Positions 45,046 through 52,435 of a DNA stretch of 52,435 bases are shown one piece after another. The stretch lies in contig JAYSRU010000010.1 of the NCBI GenBank assembly GCA_043720875.1, forward strand, positions 1 through 52,435. Direction: 5' to 3'. Under the pieces are notes generated by a model. The model searched no databases. It was not told where the DNA came from and was given only the letters and a program-made list of their open reading frames with translations. Numbering within the stretch: position 1 is the stretch's first letter; the number at the start of each line of letters is the position of its first letter. A program made the translations under genes and the position numbers. The stretch is from JAYSRU01 sp043720875 (GTDB lineage: Bacteria > Bacteroidota > Bacteroidia > Flavobacteriales_D > Crocinitomicaceae).

Positions 45046-45053
45046 TATCTTTG
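45046..45053 (+). promoter_or_regulatory. -7 promoter box adjoining the GreA-like start codon
   Basis: TATCTTTG matches TAnnTTTG exactly and is only 4 bases from ATG 45058, so the transcript is predicted to begin at or within a few bases of the start codon. Confidence 0.6.
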
Positions 45054-45057
45054 AAAC

Positions 45058-45510
45058 ATGCATTTATTCAAAAAATCAGTGGTTGACCGTTGCTCCAAAG
45101 AAATACAACACAAACTAAGCAATATCAATTTAGCTATGGATGCAGCTCAAGGTTCTGCGAATGAAGAGGAGAAAAGTACAGCAGGAGACAAGCACGATAC
45201 AGCGAGAGCCATGAGTCATTTAGCCACTGAAATGAACGCAAAACAATTACAAGAAGCCCAGCAACAAAAAAGTTTATTTTCATCCATAAATTTTGAGCAA
45301 GCCTCAACTTCCATTCAAATCGGTTCATTAGTGCAGTCTGGAGACAACTATTATTTGATCGCGGTTGGACTCGGTGTATTAGAAGTGGAAGGAAAAACGA
45401 TAGCCGTTTGTTCGCCCACAGCCCCGATTACTCAAGCAATGCTCGGCAAGAAAGTAGGTGATACATTTCAGTTCAATCAGCGCACATTTAACGTGAATGC
45501 AATTGCATAA
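45058..45510 (+). CDS. GreA/GreB C-terminal-domain protein
   Basis: The 150-residue cytoplasmic protein has a helical, charged N-terminal part (residues 1-~75) and a C-terminal domain of GreA/GreB fold: I-G-S-L-V-Q-S-G-D-N-Y-Y-L-I-A-V-G-L-G near 97 and C-S-P-T-A-P-I-T-Q-A-M-L-G-K-K-V-G-D near 121-138. True GreA has a long coiled coil with two acidic tip residues; here the helical part is shorter, so cleavage stimulation is uncertain. It may regulate RNA polymerase through its secondary channel. Its promoter box almost touches the start codon. Confidence 0.82.
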   Translation: MHLFKKSVVDRCSKEIQHKLSNINLAMDAAQGSANEEEKSTAGDKHDTARAMSHLATEMNAKQLQEAQQQKSLFSSINFEQASTSIQIGSLVQSGDNYYLIAVGLGVLEVEGKTIAVCSPTAPITQAMLGKKVGDTFQFNQRTFNVNAIA

Positions 45511-45619
45511 TTAAAACATGGTTGTTAAAGCCTGAATTAGATCATTACCACGATTGAGAAAAACCCAAAATAATAATCGAGTTCAAGTTTAAACGCTAAA
45601 CTCTTTGTATTTTTACACC

Positions 45620-46705
45620 ATGGTAAACCAAGAGCAACTTAAAACAGTTAAAGCAAGGATTGATGCAATTGCTGCATATTTGAAAATTGACGAAAAAAAA
45701 CTCGAACTTCAAGAAGCAGAATTACGTACCCAAGATCCTACTTTTTGGGATGATGCCAAAGTTGCTGAAGCTAAAATGAAGGTGATCCGTGGATTAAAAT
45801 ATTGGATTGAATCTCACCACCACCTTGAGGCTAGCTACGACGATTTAGAAGTACTTATTGAATTTCAAAAAGAAGGTGCGGCTGAAGAAAGTGATGTGGA
45901 AGCACATCACCAAACGATGTTGGATGAAGTAGATGCAATCGAATTAAAAAACATGCTTTCTGGTGAAGAAGACGCGTTCAGCGCCGTGCTTCAAGTAACT
46001 GCTGGAGCAGGTGGAACTGAATCGTGTGATTGGGCTAGTATGCTTACCCGTATGTATACCATGTGGGCACAAAAAAATGGCTACAAACTGAAAGAATTAA
46101 ATTACCAAGAAGGAGACGTTGCTGGAATTAAAACAGTCACGATTGAAATTGATGGTGAATTTGCATTTGGTTATTTGAAGGGAGAAAACGGCGTGCATCG
46201 CTTGGTTCGTATCTCACCATTCGACAGTAATGCAAAGCGACACACAAGCTTTGTAAGTGTTTACGTTTATCCTTTAGTGGATGATACCATTGATATTCAC
46301 ATCAATCCAGCGGAATATACATTTGAAACATTTAGATCTGGTGGTGCCGGTGGACAAAACGTAAATAAAGTAGAAACTGCTGTACGTTTACGCCATGCTC
46401 CTTCAGGAATAATTATTGAAAATTCTGAATCACGTTCACAACTTGCCAACAAAGAAAAAGCGCTTCAGCTTTTAAAATCTCAATTGTATGAATTGGAATT
46501 GCGCGCCCGAATGGAAAAACGCAACGAGATTGAAGCTGGCAAGAAGAAAATCGAATGGGGATCACAGATAAGAAACTATGTCATGCATCCTTACAAACTT
46601 GTGAAAGACGTGCGCACAGGGTACGAATCTACCAATGTAGATAGCGTAATGGATGGTGAATTACAACCCTTTTTAAAATCATATTTAATGACTTATGGAA
46701 GCTAA
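45620..46705 (+). CDS. prfB: Peptide chain release factor 2, no frameshift
   Basis: The 361-residue release factor reads UAA and UGA stop codons and triggers peptide release. It shows the anticodon-like S-P-F motif (R-I-S-P-F-D-S-N) and the catalytic G-G-Q at 244-246. ATG 45620 is used; an in-frame TTG at 45605 lies in a promoter-like CTCTTTG. In most bacteria prfB needs a +1 frameshift at a CTT-TGA around codon 25. Here the same region (A-A-Y-L-K-I-D, residues 18-24) reads straight through in one frame, so that autoregulation has been lost. Confidence 0.97.
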   Translation: MVNQEQLKTVKARIDAIAAYLKIDEKKLELQEAELRTQDPTFWDDAKVAEAKMKVIRGLKYWIESHHHLEASYDDLEVLIEFQKEGAAEESDVEAHHQTMLDEVDAIELKNMLSGEEDAFSAVLQVTAGAGGTESCDWASMLTRMYTMWAQKNGYKLKELNYQEGDVAGIKTVTIEIDGEFAFGYLKGENGVHRLVRISPFDSNAKRHTSFVSVYVYPLVDDTIDIHINPAEYTFETFRSGGAGGQNVNKVETAVRLRHAPSGIIIENSESRSQLANKEKALQLLKSQLYELELRARMEKRNEIEAGKKKIEWGSQIRNYVMHPYKLVKDVRTGYESTNVDSVMDGELQPFLKSYLMTYGS

Positions 46706-46822
46706 GATATGCGCACATATTAGAAATTAAGTTCCGTTTTATTTAGTCCACAACGAAGCCAGGCGCTTATATTGAAAACTAATGACCTTAGAAAATCCTA
46801 TTTATCAAGATACATTAAACAA

Positions 46823-46850
46823 GAAACGACCTCAAAATAGAGGTCGTTTC
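46823..46850. terminator. Bidirectional hairpin between prfB and the adhesin
   Basis: GAAACGACCTC (46823-46833) pairs perfectly with GAGGTCGTTTC (46840-46850) around a 6-base loop. It separates two convergent genes. T-richness is modest on both sides, better on the minus strand. Confidence 0.7.
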
Positions 46851-46868
46851 AGTTAACTCAAATTTATA

Positions 46869-49800
46869 CTATTTTAAAACATTAACGTGACCAACTACCA
46901 TCTTGCGCGCGTCATTTCTAGACGTTTTGAACTCTATTTTCCAAACATAAACTCCGTCTTGCACTAAATTTGAATATAAATATGTTCCATCCCAGCCTAC
47001 TTCAGCATCTTTGGTTTCATATATTAATTCGCCCCAACGATCATAAATTGACATGGTGAAATTAAATGGATCAAACCCTGAAGTGAAAACGGGTTGAAAC
47101 GTTTGATTGAATGCATTTCCATCTGGAGTAAAGGTATTGGGTACATAAAAAAGTAAATCTTCAACAATTACTACATTATTATATGCCGTATCTGTACAGC
47201 CAAATTCATTCACAGCAATCAATTGAATGCTATATGAAGTAGCTCCGATTCCAGTATACAAATGCGTGGGCTGTGTAGCAGTTGACCCTGTTTGGTCGCC
47301 AAAGTTCCATTGGTATGAACTTGCTCCGGTGCTTAAATTAAGCAATGTTGTGAGCTGATCTGTTTCTAAAAGTTGATTCGGAGATGCCGCAAAACTTGCT
47401 GTTGGATGACCGTAAACATGCACGGTGTCGATGAAAACTGAACTGCTCGTACAAGTAATTCCTGAAATTGAAGTTGAAGTTGTCAAGACAACAGAATAAT
47501 CTCCTGTATTGGTGTATGTATGCGTTTGAGTTGCTCCTGGAGAAATAGGAGATCCATCTCCGAAATCCCATAAAGGGCTATTCCCAGCAGTTGTCATGGT
47601 TACAGAAAGTGGCGAACAACCTTCGTTATTCGTAAACGTAGCTGTGGGTTCAGGGGCAACTACTACAGTCACCGTTACCTGATCTGTTCCAGTACAACCG
47701 AAAGCGTCAGTGCCTAGTAATGTATACGTTGCAGTTGCCAAAGGTGTAAATGAAACACCATTAGAAATAAGTGGCGTCCATGCTAAATTTATAGCTCCCG
47801 CCCCCACTAATGTTACTTCAGTTCCAGCACAAACAGTTTGATTGAGTCCCGCGTTTACTATTGGGCTTGCTGTGGTCAAGATCGAAACGTTAACGTTTGA
47901 AGCCACGCAACCTAATGCATCGGTTACACTAATAGTGTAAACTTGCCCAGGAGCTGCGGCACCAATTAATCCACTGAATGTATTAGTAGATTGAACTGCT
48001 CCACTATTGATTGCGAAAGAATAAGTACCTACACCACCGTTCACTGTAATTGCATTTATTGCGCCATTCGCTGACCCGCACGTAGCATTTACAACAGTTG
48101 GAAGAGTAATAACCGGAACCGAACTAGGGTTTAATACAACGTTAGTTATAACTGAAACGCAACCATTAGCGTCTCTCACTGAAATTGGATATGATCCAGA
48201 TGCCAATGTCACAAATGTATGCGTAGTTAACGTAGAACCAGCAACAAAAACTGCAGGGGTTTGATTACTATATACAAATGGACCTGAGCCTGTTGGTGTA
48301 ACCAAAATAGAACCTGTTCCACCGCATGTTGTTTGTGTTGCGGCTGCTACAAATGATGGACCGCCTAGATTAGTAACGTTTATAACAGCTGAACTCACAC
48401 TACATCCGTTCACATCATTCACGTTTATTGTATATGCCCCCAAAAGCAATCCTGTAAAAGTATGCGTTGTTGCTGTTGTGCCAGGCACAAGTGTTATTCC
48501 GCCGTCTATACTGAATGTTAAAGGGCCCGATCCAGTTGCTACAACCGCTATTGAACCATTACTTGATCCACAGGTTGCAGATACTGGTGTAGCAGATGTA
48601 ATTGTTGGCAAAACAGGGGCGTTAATTAAAACCGCCTGTGCAAGTAATGCTGCACAGCCATTGCCATCTTGTACTAAAATATCATACGCCGTTCCCGAAG
48701 GTGTAAGCAAACCAAAAGTGTGATTTGAAACGGTTGATCCGGCAACATATGTTAAACCACCATTGTTACTATATGAAAAAGGGCCAACGCCTGTTGGGGT
48801 TACTAATATTGATCCATTCCCAGTGCAAACTGGTTGCGTAGTTACTACCGCAAATGTTGGGGGAGTTGCAATTATTAAATTTTCTGAAACTGAAAACGTA
48901 CACCCAGTGCCATCCGTAACTTGAATAACGTAAGCGATCAAACTACCAGGTAAATTTAAATAATCATTAGAAGTTGCGGTGGTTCCTGCAACTGAAGCCC
49001 CTCCACCTATACTAAACGTAAATGGGCCTGTTCCTAAAGCTGTAGCAATTATACTTCCGTTGGCAGTACCACAAGTTGGTTGAGTTACAACAGTTGAAAG
49101 AGTCGGCGCACCAGGTGCTATTAATATTTCAGTATCTACTAATGAAATACATCCATTTCCATCACTCACTATTATGTTATACGCTCCTGAGTTTAATGTG
49201 GTAAAATTCATCGTTAATGCCGTTGTTCCAGCAACATAAGTTGCCCCATTATCCATTGAAAACATGAGTGTTGGAGCGCCGTTTGCAACTACCGCAATTG
49301 ATCCATTTGCTATTCCACAAGCTGGTTGAGTTGGTGTGGTAGATGTAATAATAGGAACTGTCGTTGTTGTTATGATTTGTGAACTTGAAACAATACAACC
49401 GTTGCCATCCAGAACTTGAATTGCATAGGTGTTGACTGCTAAAGACCCAAAAGTTATGGTGGTTGCCGTTGATCCAGGGGAAAATGTTGTTCCGCCGTTG
49501 ATACTAAAAGTAAGCGGAGCAACGCCAGTCGCTGAGATAAAAATGGAACCATTTGCAGTACCACATGTAGACTGAGTTGGAGTTAATGTGGTTATAGCGG
49601 GACCTCCAGATGCTGTTAAAACAGTTGGTGTAATAAGGCTCAAACAACCATTTACATCTCGTACTTGAATAGGAAAGTTCCCGGCTAATAATGAAGAAAA
49701 AGTTGTATTCGTAGCTGTTGTTCCAGCTACAAATGCACCGCCACTTATGCTATACGTGAATGGTCCAGATCCAGTCGGTGTTACTAAAATTGATCCTGAT

Positions 49801-51791
49801 AAAAGACATGTGGGTTGCATTGGAGTAGCAATAAACGTAGGCGTTACTGAGTTATTAATCAATACTACATTTGTAATCGATACAAGGCAGGTAACATCCC
49901 GCACTTGAATGGTATATGTTCCTGCGGCTAAACCTGTAAATACACCTGTAGAACCAGTAGCAGGGATCCACGTTACGCCACCGTTAATACTGAATTCTAA
50001 GCCTGCACCAGCACCAGTTGTGAGTACTATAATTGATCCATTGCTCGCGCCACAAGTTGTGTTAACACGGTTAGTATCTGTAATTACTAACGGACAGCAG
50101 ATAGCTGAAGTAACCGTTACTGGTTCAGATACTGTAGCACATCCCGCCAAATCAGTTGCTGTAATTGTGAATGTTGTTGCGCCAAGCGGAGGACAAACCG
50201 TTGGGTTTAATGTAGTGCCACCGGTAATTAATGTAGAAGGTGAATTTGGTGCCCACGTAAAATTTACGGGCGAAGTTAATAAAGGATCATTGAAGGACAT
50301 GCTCCAACCTGGAAAAGTAATTGTCGAAATACAAGTTTGTGAATTGGAACCGATTAACCTTATTTTCCAAGTACCCTCAGAAGGCAATCCGTTGAATGCA
50401 GCCCATGAATTTTGTGGGTTAAATATGCCGGTATAATTTGATCCAGCTCCTGTAGATATAGCTGCTGCACCCAATTGAAAACACATATTCAAAATAGTAG
50501 TACCGGTTAATGATCCAACCGCGGCCAAAGTAATTTGAGTACCTCCTGGATGTTCTAAAACAATCCCCACATCTCCCAAATCTAAACCAGCACAAAACCC
50601 TACTAGTATAATTGAAGGTATGCAGAGACCTGTTATTTGAGAGGTTCCATTCACCGGTGTAGAACTTCCTAAATTGTTTCCGTTCAATCCAGCCACCGCT
50701 AAATCAGCACTTGCATTTATTGTTCCTGGTGCTGGCGGACATGAATTCCCAAAAGTAACGGTCCCGCCACCTGGACAAGCGCAACCACCAAAACTTACAC
50801 ACGGCGGGGCAAATGGAAGTTGTGGTGAAATCAATGAAACATTGGGTTCATTGTTAGAAAAAGTTGGTGAACTCGCTGGGCTCACGAGCTCATACGCAAT
50901 TGTAGGAAGCGAAATACAGGTTCCAGGACAGATCGTAGTGTCGTTTGGCGCGGTTAGTACTATTGTTGGACTCACCACCGTGACAGTTACCGATGAATTA
51001 CAAGTAACTGTACCATTCGTAATTACTGCATTGTAGGTTGTCGTAGTCAAAGGACAAACTTGTGTAGGATTAACACCCCCACCATTACCAACAGGGTAAG
51101 AGAAAACTGCACCATTCGTCCAGCTTATTTGGTAAGTGGGATCGTTTAGGGTTATTGTCACATTGTCAATCCCCCAATGGTCGTATTCGGCTCCAGAAAC
51201 TGCGTCTTGATGCCATCTAAAACGGGTAGAAGCAGTCATTGCACCCGCAGGAATTACCGCACAATAGGTATTCCATGAAACAGTAGGAGAACCAGCTACT
51301 GGGTCTGGTTGATAATATTGAATTTGAATCCATGTTGCTCCATTGTTTGTTGAATATTGTAAATATACTCCTTCACCAGGTTCGTCTGGACCTTCACATG
51401 GAGACGGATCTCCTTGTTCAGAAAAGCGCATTTCAAAACAAATAGTTCCTCCAATTGCTACGTTCAAATTAACGGTAGTCATATCTCTCGGGTTCACAGA
51501 TGCGTCACCCATCCACATAAATGGTGAACCATCTGGCGAAGGAACACCGCACGTATTATTGGCGATAGTTACCGCTTGAGTGAAACCCCAACCTACAGGC
51601 GATCCAGAATTAAAGTTCTCTTGAAATGCAACCGCACCATTTCCCGATCCAAATGCTGAAAGTGTAACACACTCTCCACATGTTATGCTTTGATCTGATG
51701 CCAGCGTTGTCAAAGTACATTGTGCTTCAAATGGTGAATTAGCCGAAAAAACAAGCACAAGGGCAAAAAGCTGTTTTGTAAAATTAATCAT
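46869..51791 (-). CDS. Giant SprB-repeat surface adhesin with type IX sorting domain
   Basis: The 1640-residue product has a signal peptide (M-I-N-F-T-K-Q, cut near F-E-A-Q). In order: a cysteine-containing, reelin-like N-terminal domain (~20-270), a P-domain-like region (~300-510), nine tandem SprB-type repeats of about 80 residues (47.9-50.1 kb; each with a T-C-G-x-x-N-G-S-I motif and a final V-x-D-x-N-G-C), an Ig-like domain, two PKD domains (W-D-F-G-D, W-N-F-G-D), and a gliding-motility-associated C-terminal domain (N-T-F-T-P-D-G-N-A-F-N ... I-Y-D-R-W-G) for type B sorting by the type IX secretion system. A SprB-like role in adhesion or gliding is likely. ATG 51791 lies 1 base after the upstream gene's stop. 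Confidence 0.95.
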   Translation of the reverse strand: MINFTKQLFALVLVFSANSPFEAQCTLTTLASDQSITCGECVTLSAFGSGNGAVAFQENFNSGSPVGWGFTQAVTIANNTCGVPSPDGSPFMWMGDASVNPRDMTTVNLNVAIGGTICFEMRFSEQGDPSPCEGPDEPGEGVYLQYSTNNGATWIQIQYYQPDPVAGSPTVSWNTYCAVIPAGAMTASTRFRWHQDAVSGAEYDHWGIDNVTITLNDPTYQISWTNGAVFSYPVGNGGGVNPTQVCPLTTTTYNAVITNGTVTCNSSVTVTVVSPTIVLTAPNDTTICPGTCISLPTIAYELVSPASSPTFSNNEPNVSLISPQLPFAPPCVSFGGCACPGGGTVTFGNSCPPAPGTINASADLAVAGLNGNNLGSSTPVNGTSQITGLCIPSIILVGFCAGLDLGDVGIVLEHPGGTQITLAAVGSLTGTTILNMCFQLGAAAISTGAGSNYTGIFNPQNSWAAFNGLPSEGTWKIRLIGSNSQTCISTITFPGWSMSFNDPLLTSPVNFTWAPNSPSTLITGGTTLNPTVCPPLGATTFTITATDLAGCATVSEPVTVTSAICCPLVITDTNRVNTTCGASNGSIIVLTTGAGAGLEFSINGGVTWIPATGSTGVFTGLAAGTYTIQVRDVTCLVSITNVVLINNSVTPTFIATPMQPTCLLSGSILVTPTGSGPFTYSISGGAFVAGTTATNTTFSSLLAGNFPIQVRDVNGCLSLITPTVLTASGGPAITTLTPTQSTCGTANGSIFISATGVAPLTFSINGGTTFSPGSTATTITFGSLAVNTYAIQVLDGNGCIVSSSQIITTTTVPIITSTTPTQPACGIANGSIAVVANGAPTLMFSMDNGATYVAGTTALTMNFTTLNSGAYNIIVSDGNGCISLVDTEILIAPGAPTLSTVVTQPTCGTANGSIIATALGTGPFTFSIGGGASVAGTTATSNDYLNLPGSLIAYVIQVTDGTGCTFSVSENLIIATPPTFAVVTTQPVCTGNGSILVTPTGVGPFSYSNNGGLTYVAGSTVSNHTFGLLTPSGTAYDILVQDGNGCAALLAQAVLINAPVLPTITSATPVSATCGSSNGSIAVVATGSGPLTFSIDGGITLVPGTTATTHTFTGLLLGAYTINVNDVNGCSVSSAVINVTNLGGPSFVAAATQTTCGGTGSILVTPTGSGPFVYSNQTPAVFVAGSTLTTHTFVTLASGSYPISVRDANGCVSVITNVVLNPSSVPVITLPTVVNATCGSANGAINAITVNGGVGTYSFAINSGAVQSTNTFSGLIGAAAPGQVYTISVTDALGCVASNVNVSILTTASPIVNAGLNQTVCAGTEVTLVGAGAINLAWTPLISNGVSFTPLATATYTLLGTDAFGCTGTDQVTVTVVVAPEPTATFTNNEGCSPLSVTMTTAGNSPLWDFGDGSPISPGATQTHTYTNTGDYSVVLTTSTSISGITCTSSSVFIDTVHVYGHPTASFAASPNQLLETDQLTTLLNLSTGASSYQWNFGDQTGSTATQPTHLYTGIGATSYSIQLIAVNEFGCTDTAYNNVVIVEDLLFYVPNTFTPDGNAFNQTFQPVFTSGFDPFNFTMSIYDRWGELIYETKDAEVGWDGTYLYSNLVQDGVYVWKIEFKTSRNDARKMVVGHVNVLK

Positions 51792-51792
51792 G

Positions 51793-52245
51793 TTAATTGG
51801 TGTAAGTAGTTTTGTAGTCTGAAAAAGAAAAAGAAGAAAGTCGTGCAACATCATTTAATGATTCCATGTGGGAAAAAATTCTCAAATTAGAGTTTCCGTT
51901 TTTTTCACACGATCCTTCTAAAACTTCATTTGGTTTTAATTGAAAGATCAACACTTTTCCTCCATCATTACTGGCACCCGTGTTGTTGCTGAAAATCACT
52001 TGTTTAGTAAAACTAAATGAAATTGATTTATTGGTTTTATTTGTAATTCTTAAAAACAAATAATTGACATCAGTGCCATTTTGAATATCGTTACAACGAT
52101 TTTTTGATACTTCGAGTTTACATAAATCATCTTCGAAATAAATGGTAGCTTGTTCATTGCTAGCGGTAAAACTCAACAATACAAAGCAACTGAATGCGAT
52201 AAATGAGGTCTTGATGATATGGATTTTTAACACAGTTGTTAGCAT
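51793..52245 (-). CDS. Small secreted protein coupled to the adhesin gene
   Basis: The 150-residue product has a signal peptide (K-T-S-F-I-A-F-S-C-F-V-L-L-S-F-T-A-S). The mature part of ~120 residues is an all-beta, Ig-like candidate with three cysteines and strands such as Y-L-F-L-R-I-T-N-K-T. No family was recognised. Its stop is one base from the adhesin's ATG, so the two are translated in tandem. It may help export, fold or anchor the adhesin, which is inference from position alone. Confidence 0.75.
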   Translation of the reverse strand: MLTTVLKIHIIKTSFIAFSCFVLLSFTASNEQATIYFEDDLCKLEVSKNRCNDIQNGTDVNYLFLRITNKTNKSISFSFTKQVIFSNNTGASNDGGKVLIFQLKPNEVLEGSCEKNGNSNLRIFSHMESLNDVARLSSFSFSDYKTTYTN

Positions 52246-52272
52246 AATTTAGTAGTTTTTAACTCTGAGACG

Positions 52273-52291
52273 AACTGTTATTCGAACAGTT
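52273..52291 (-). promoter_or_regulatory. Leader hairpin of the adhesin operon
   Basis: AACTGTT (52273-52279) pairs perfectly with AACAGTT (52285-52291) around a 5-base loop. It lies 28-46 bases before the first ATG. No T-run follows on the minus strand, so it is not a terminator. Confidence 0.45.
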
Positions 52292-52332
52292 GCCCAATTT
52301 ATTTATTATTCTATTAATTCAATAGATTTATG

Positions 52333-52340
52333 CAAAGATG
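52333..52340 (-). promoter_or_regulatory. Possible -7 box of the adhesin operon
   Basis: CATCTTTG on the minus strand is one base from TAnnTTTG and would give a leader of roughly 80 bases containing the hairpin at 52273-52291. Confidence 0.35.
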
Positions 52341-52435
52341 TTGATTGACAGCTTACTAATTCTAGAAATTACACATAATCGGATGAACGGCGTATCGAAT
52401 TAACTGATTTTTATACTTTTTGTTGATTTTTTAAC

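Noticed and set aside
45605..45700. Programmed +1 frameshift in prfB
   Set aside because: The frame is open through the expected site without an in-frame stop.
47880..50100. Periodic ~240-base repeats as a possible CRISPR or satellite array
   Set aside because: They are degenerate protein-coding SprB repeats in one open frame.
48478..51036. Several plus-strand frames opposite the adhesin gene
   Set aside because: They are mirrors of the repeat-rich threonine/glycine coding strand and recur with the repeat, so they are shadows.
1..52435. tRNA, rRNA or CRISPR loci
   Set aside because: None recognised by eye on either strand; a covariance search was not possible here.

Overview
The window looks like chromosomal DNA from a gliding or surface-living member of the Bacteroidota, most likely Flavobacteriales and close to the Crocinitomicaceae (Fluviicola-like). 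The evidence is: promoter boxes of the Bacteroidota form TAnnTTTG upstream of many genes; a gldA gliding ABC ATPase; a giant surface protein with SprB-type repeats and a gliding-motility-associated (type IX secretion, sorting type B) C-terminal domain; DUF4846, DUF6090-like and YkuD_2-type proteins; and AT-rich, A-rich leaders without strong Shine-Dalgarno sequences. The exact taxon is inferred, not shown.

Layout. 1-3811: a UbiA-like membrane protein cut by the window edge, divergent from gcvP (glycine decarboxylase). 3788-13131 is an accessory stretch. The 3' end of gcvP with its terminator is duplicated as a ~265 bp direct repeat (3788-4051 and 6142-6406) around two secreted-protein genes. 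Next come an HNH nuclease gene, a PHP-nuclease/ABC-ATPase fusion gene with an overlapping small partner gene, two further genes of unknown role, a Fic protein gene behind tandem palindromes, and a truncated Bro-N gene. 13299-23915 holds a DUF4846 protein, a FucP-like sugar permease, DUF1801 and SUKH (SMI1/KNR4) proteins, a lipoprotein, and a minus-strand set of envelope proteins including an L,D-transpeptidase and an 810-residue YD-repeat-like protein.

24104-32997 is housekeeping. It starts with Mrp/ApbC plus a NifU-domain protein (Fe-S assembly), an M48 metalloprotease, CvpA, a small barrel-like protein and a cyclase/formamidase. The classical rimP-nusA-infB operon follows, with a strong promoter, a leader hairpin and a clear terminator. 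33078-34631 is a sensor histidine kinase interrupted by one in-frame TGA between its N box and its G boxes. 34790-46705 contains a large outer-membrane protein, gldA, two glycosyltransferases (GT4, GT9), a GT39-type membrane glycosyltransferase, a membrane metallophosphoesterase, a GreA-like factor whose start codon almost touches its promoter box, and prfB without the usual programmed frameshift. 46869-52245 is a two-gene operon: a small secreted protein followed by the 1640-residue SprB-like adhesin.

Best candidates for something new: the HNH + PHP/ABC-ATPase + small-protein locus, which has integron-cassette-like edges; the gcvP-tail duplication flanking a two-gene insert; the Fic gene with tandem palindromic operators; and the TGA-split histidine kinase. 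No rRNA, tRNA, CRISPR array, transposase or integrase was recognised.
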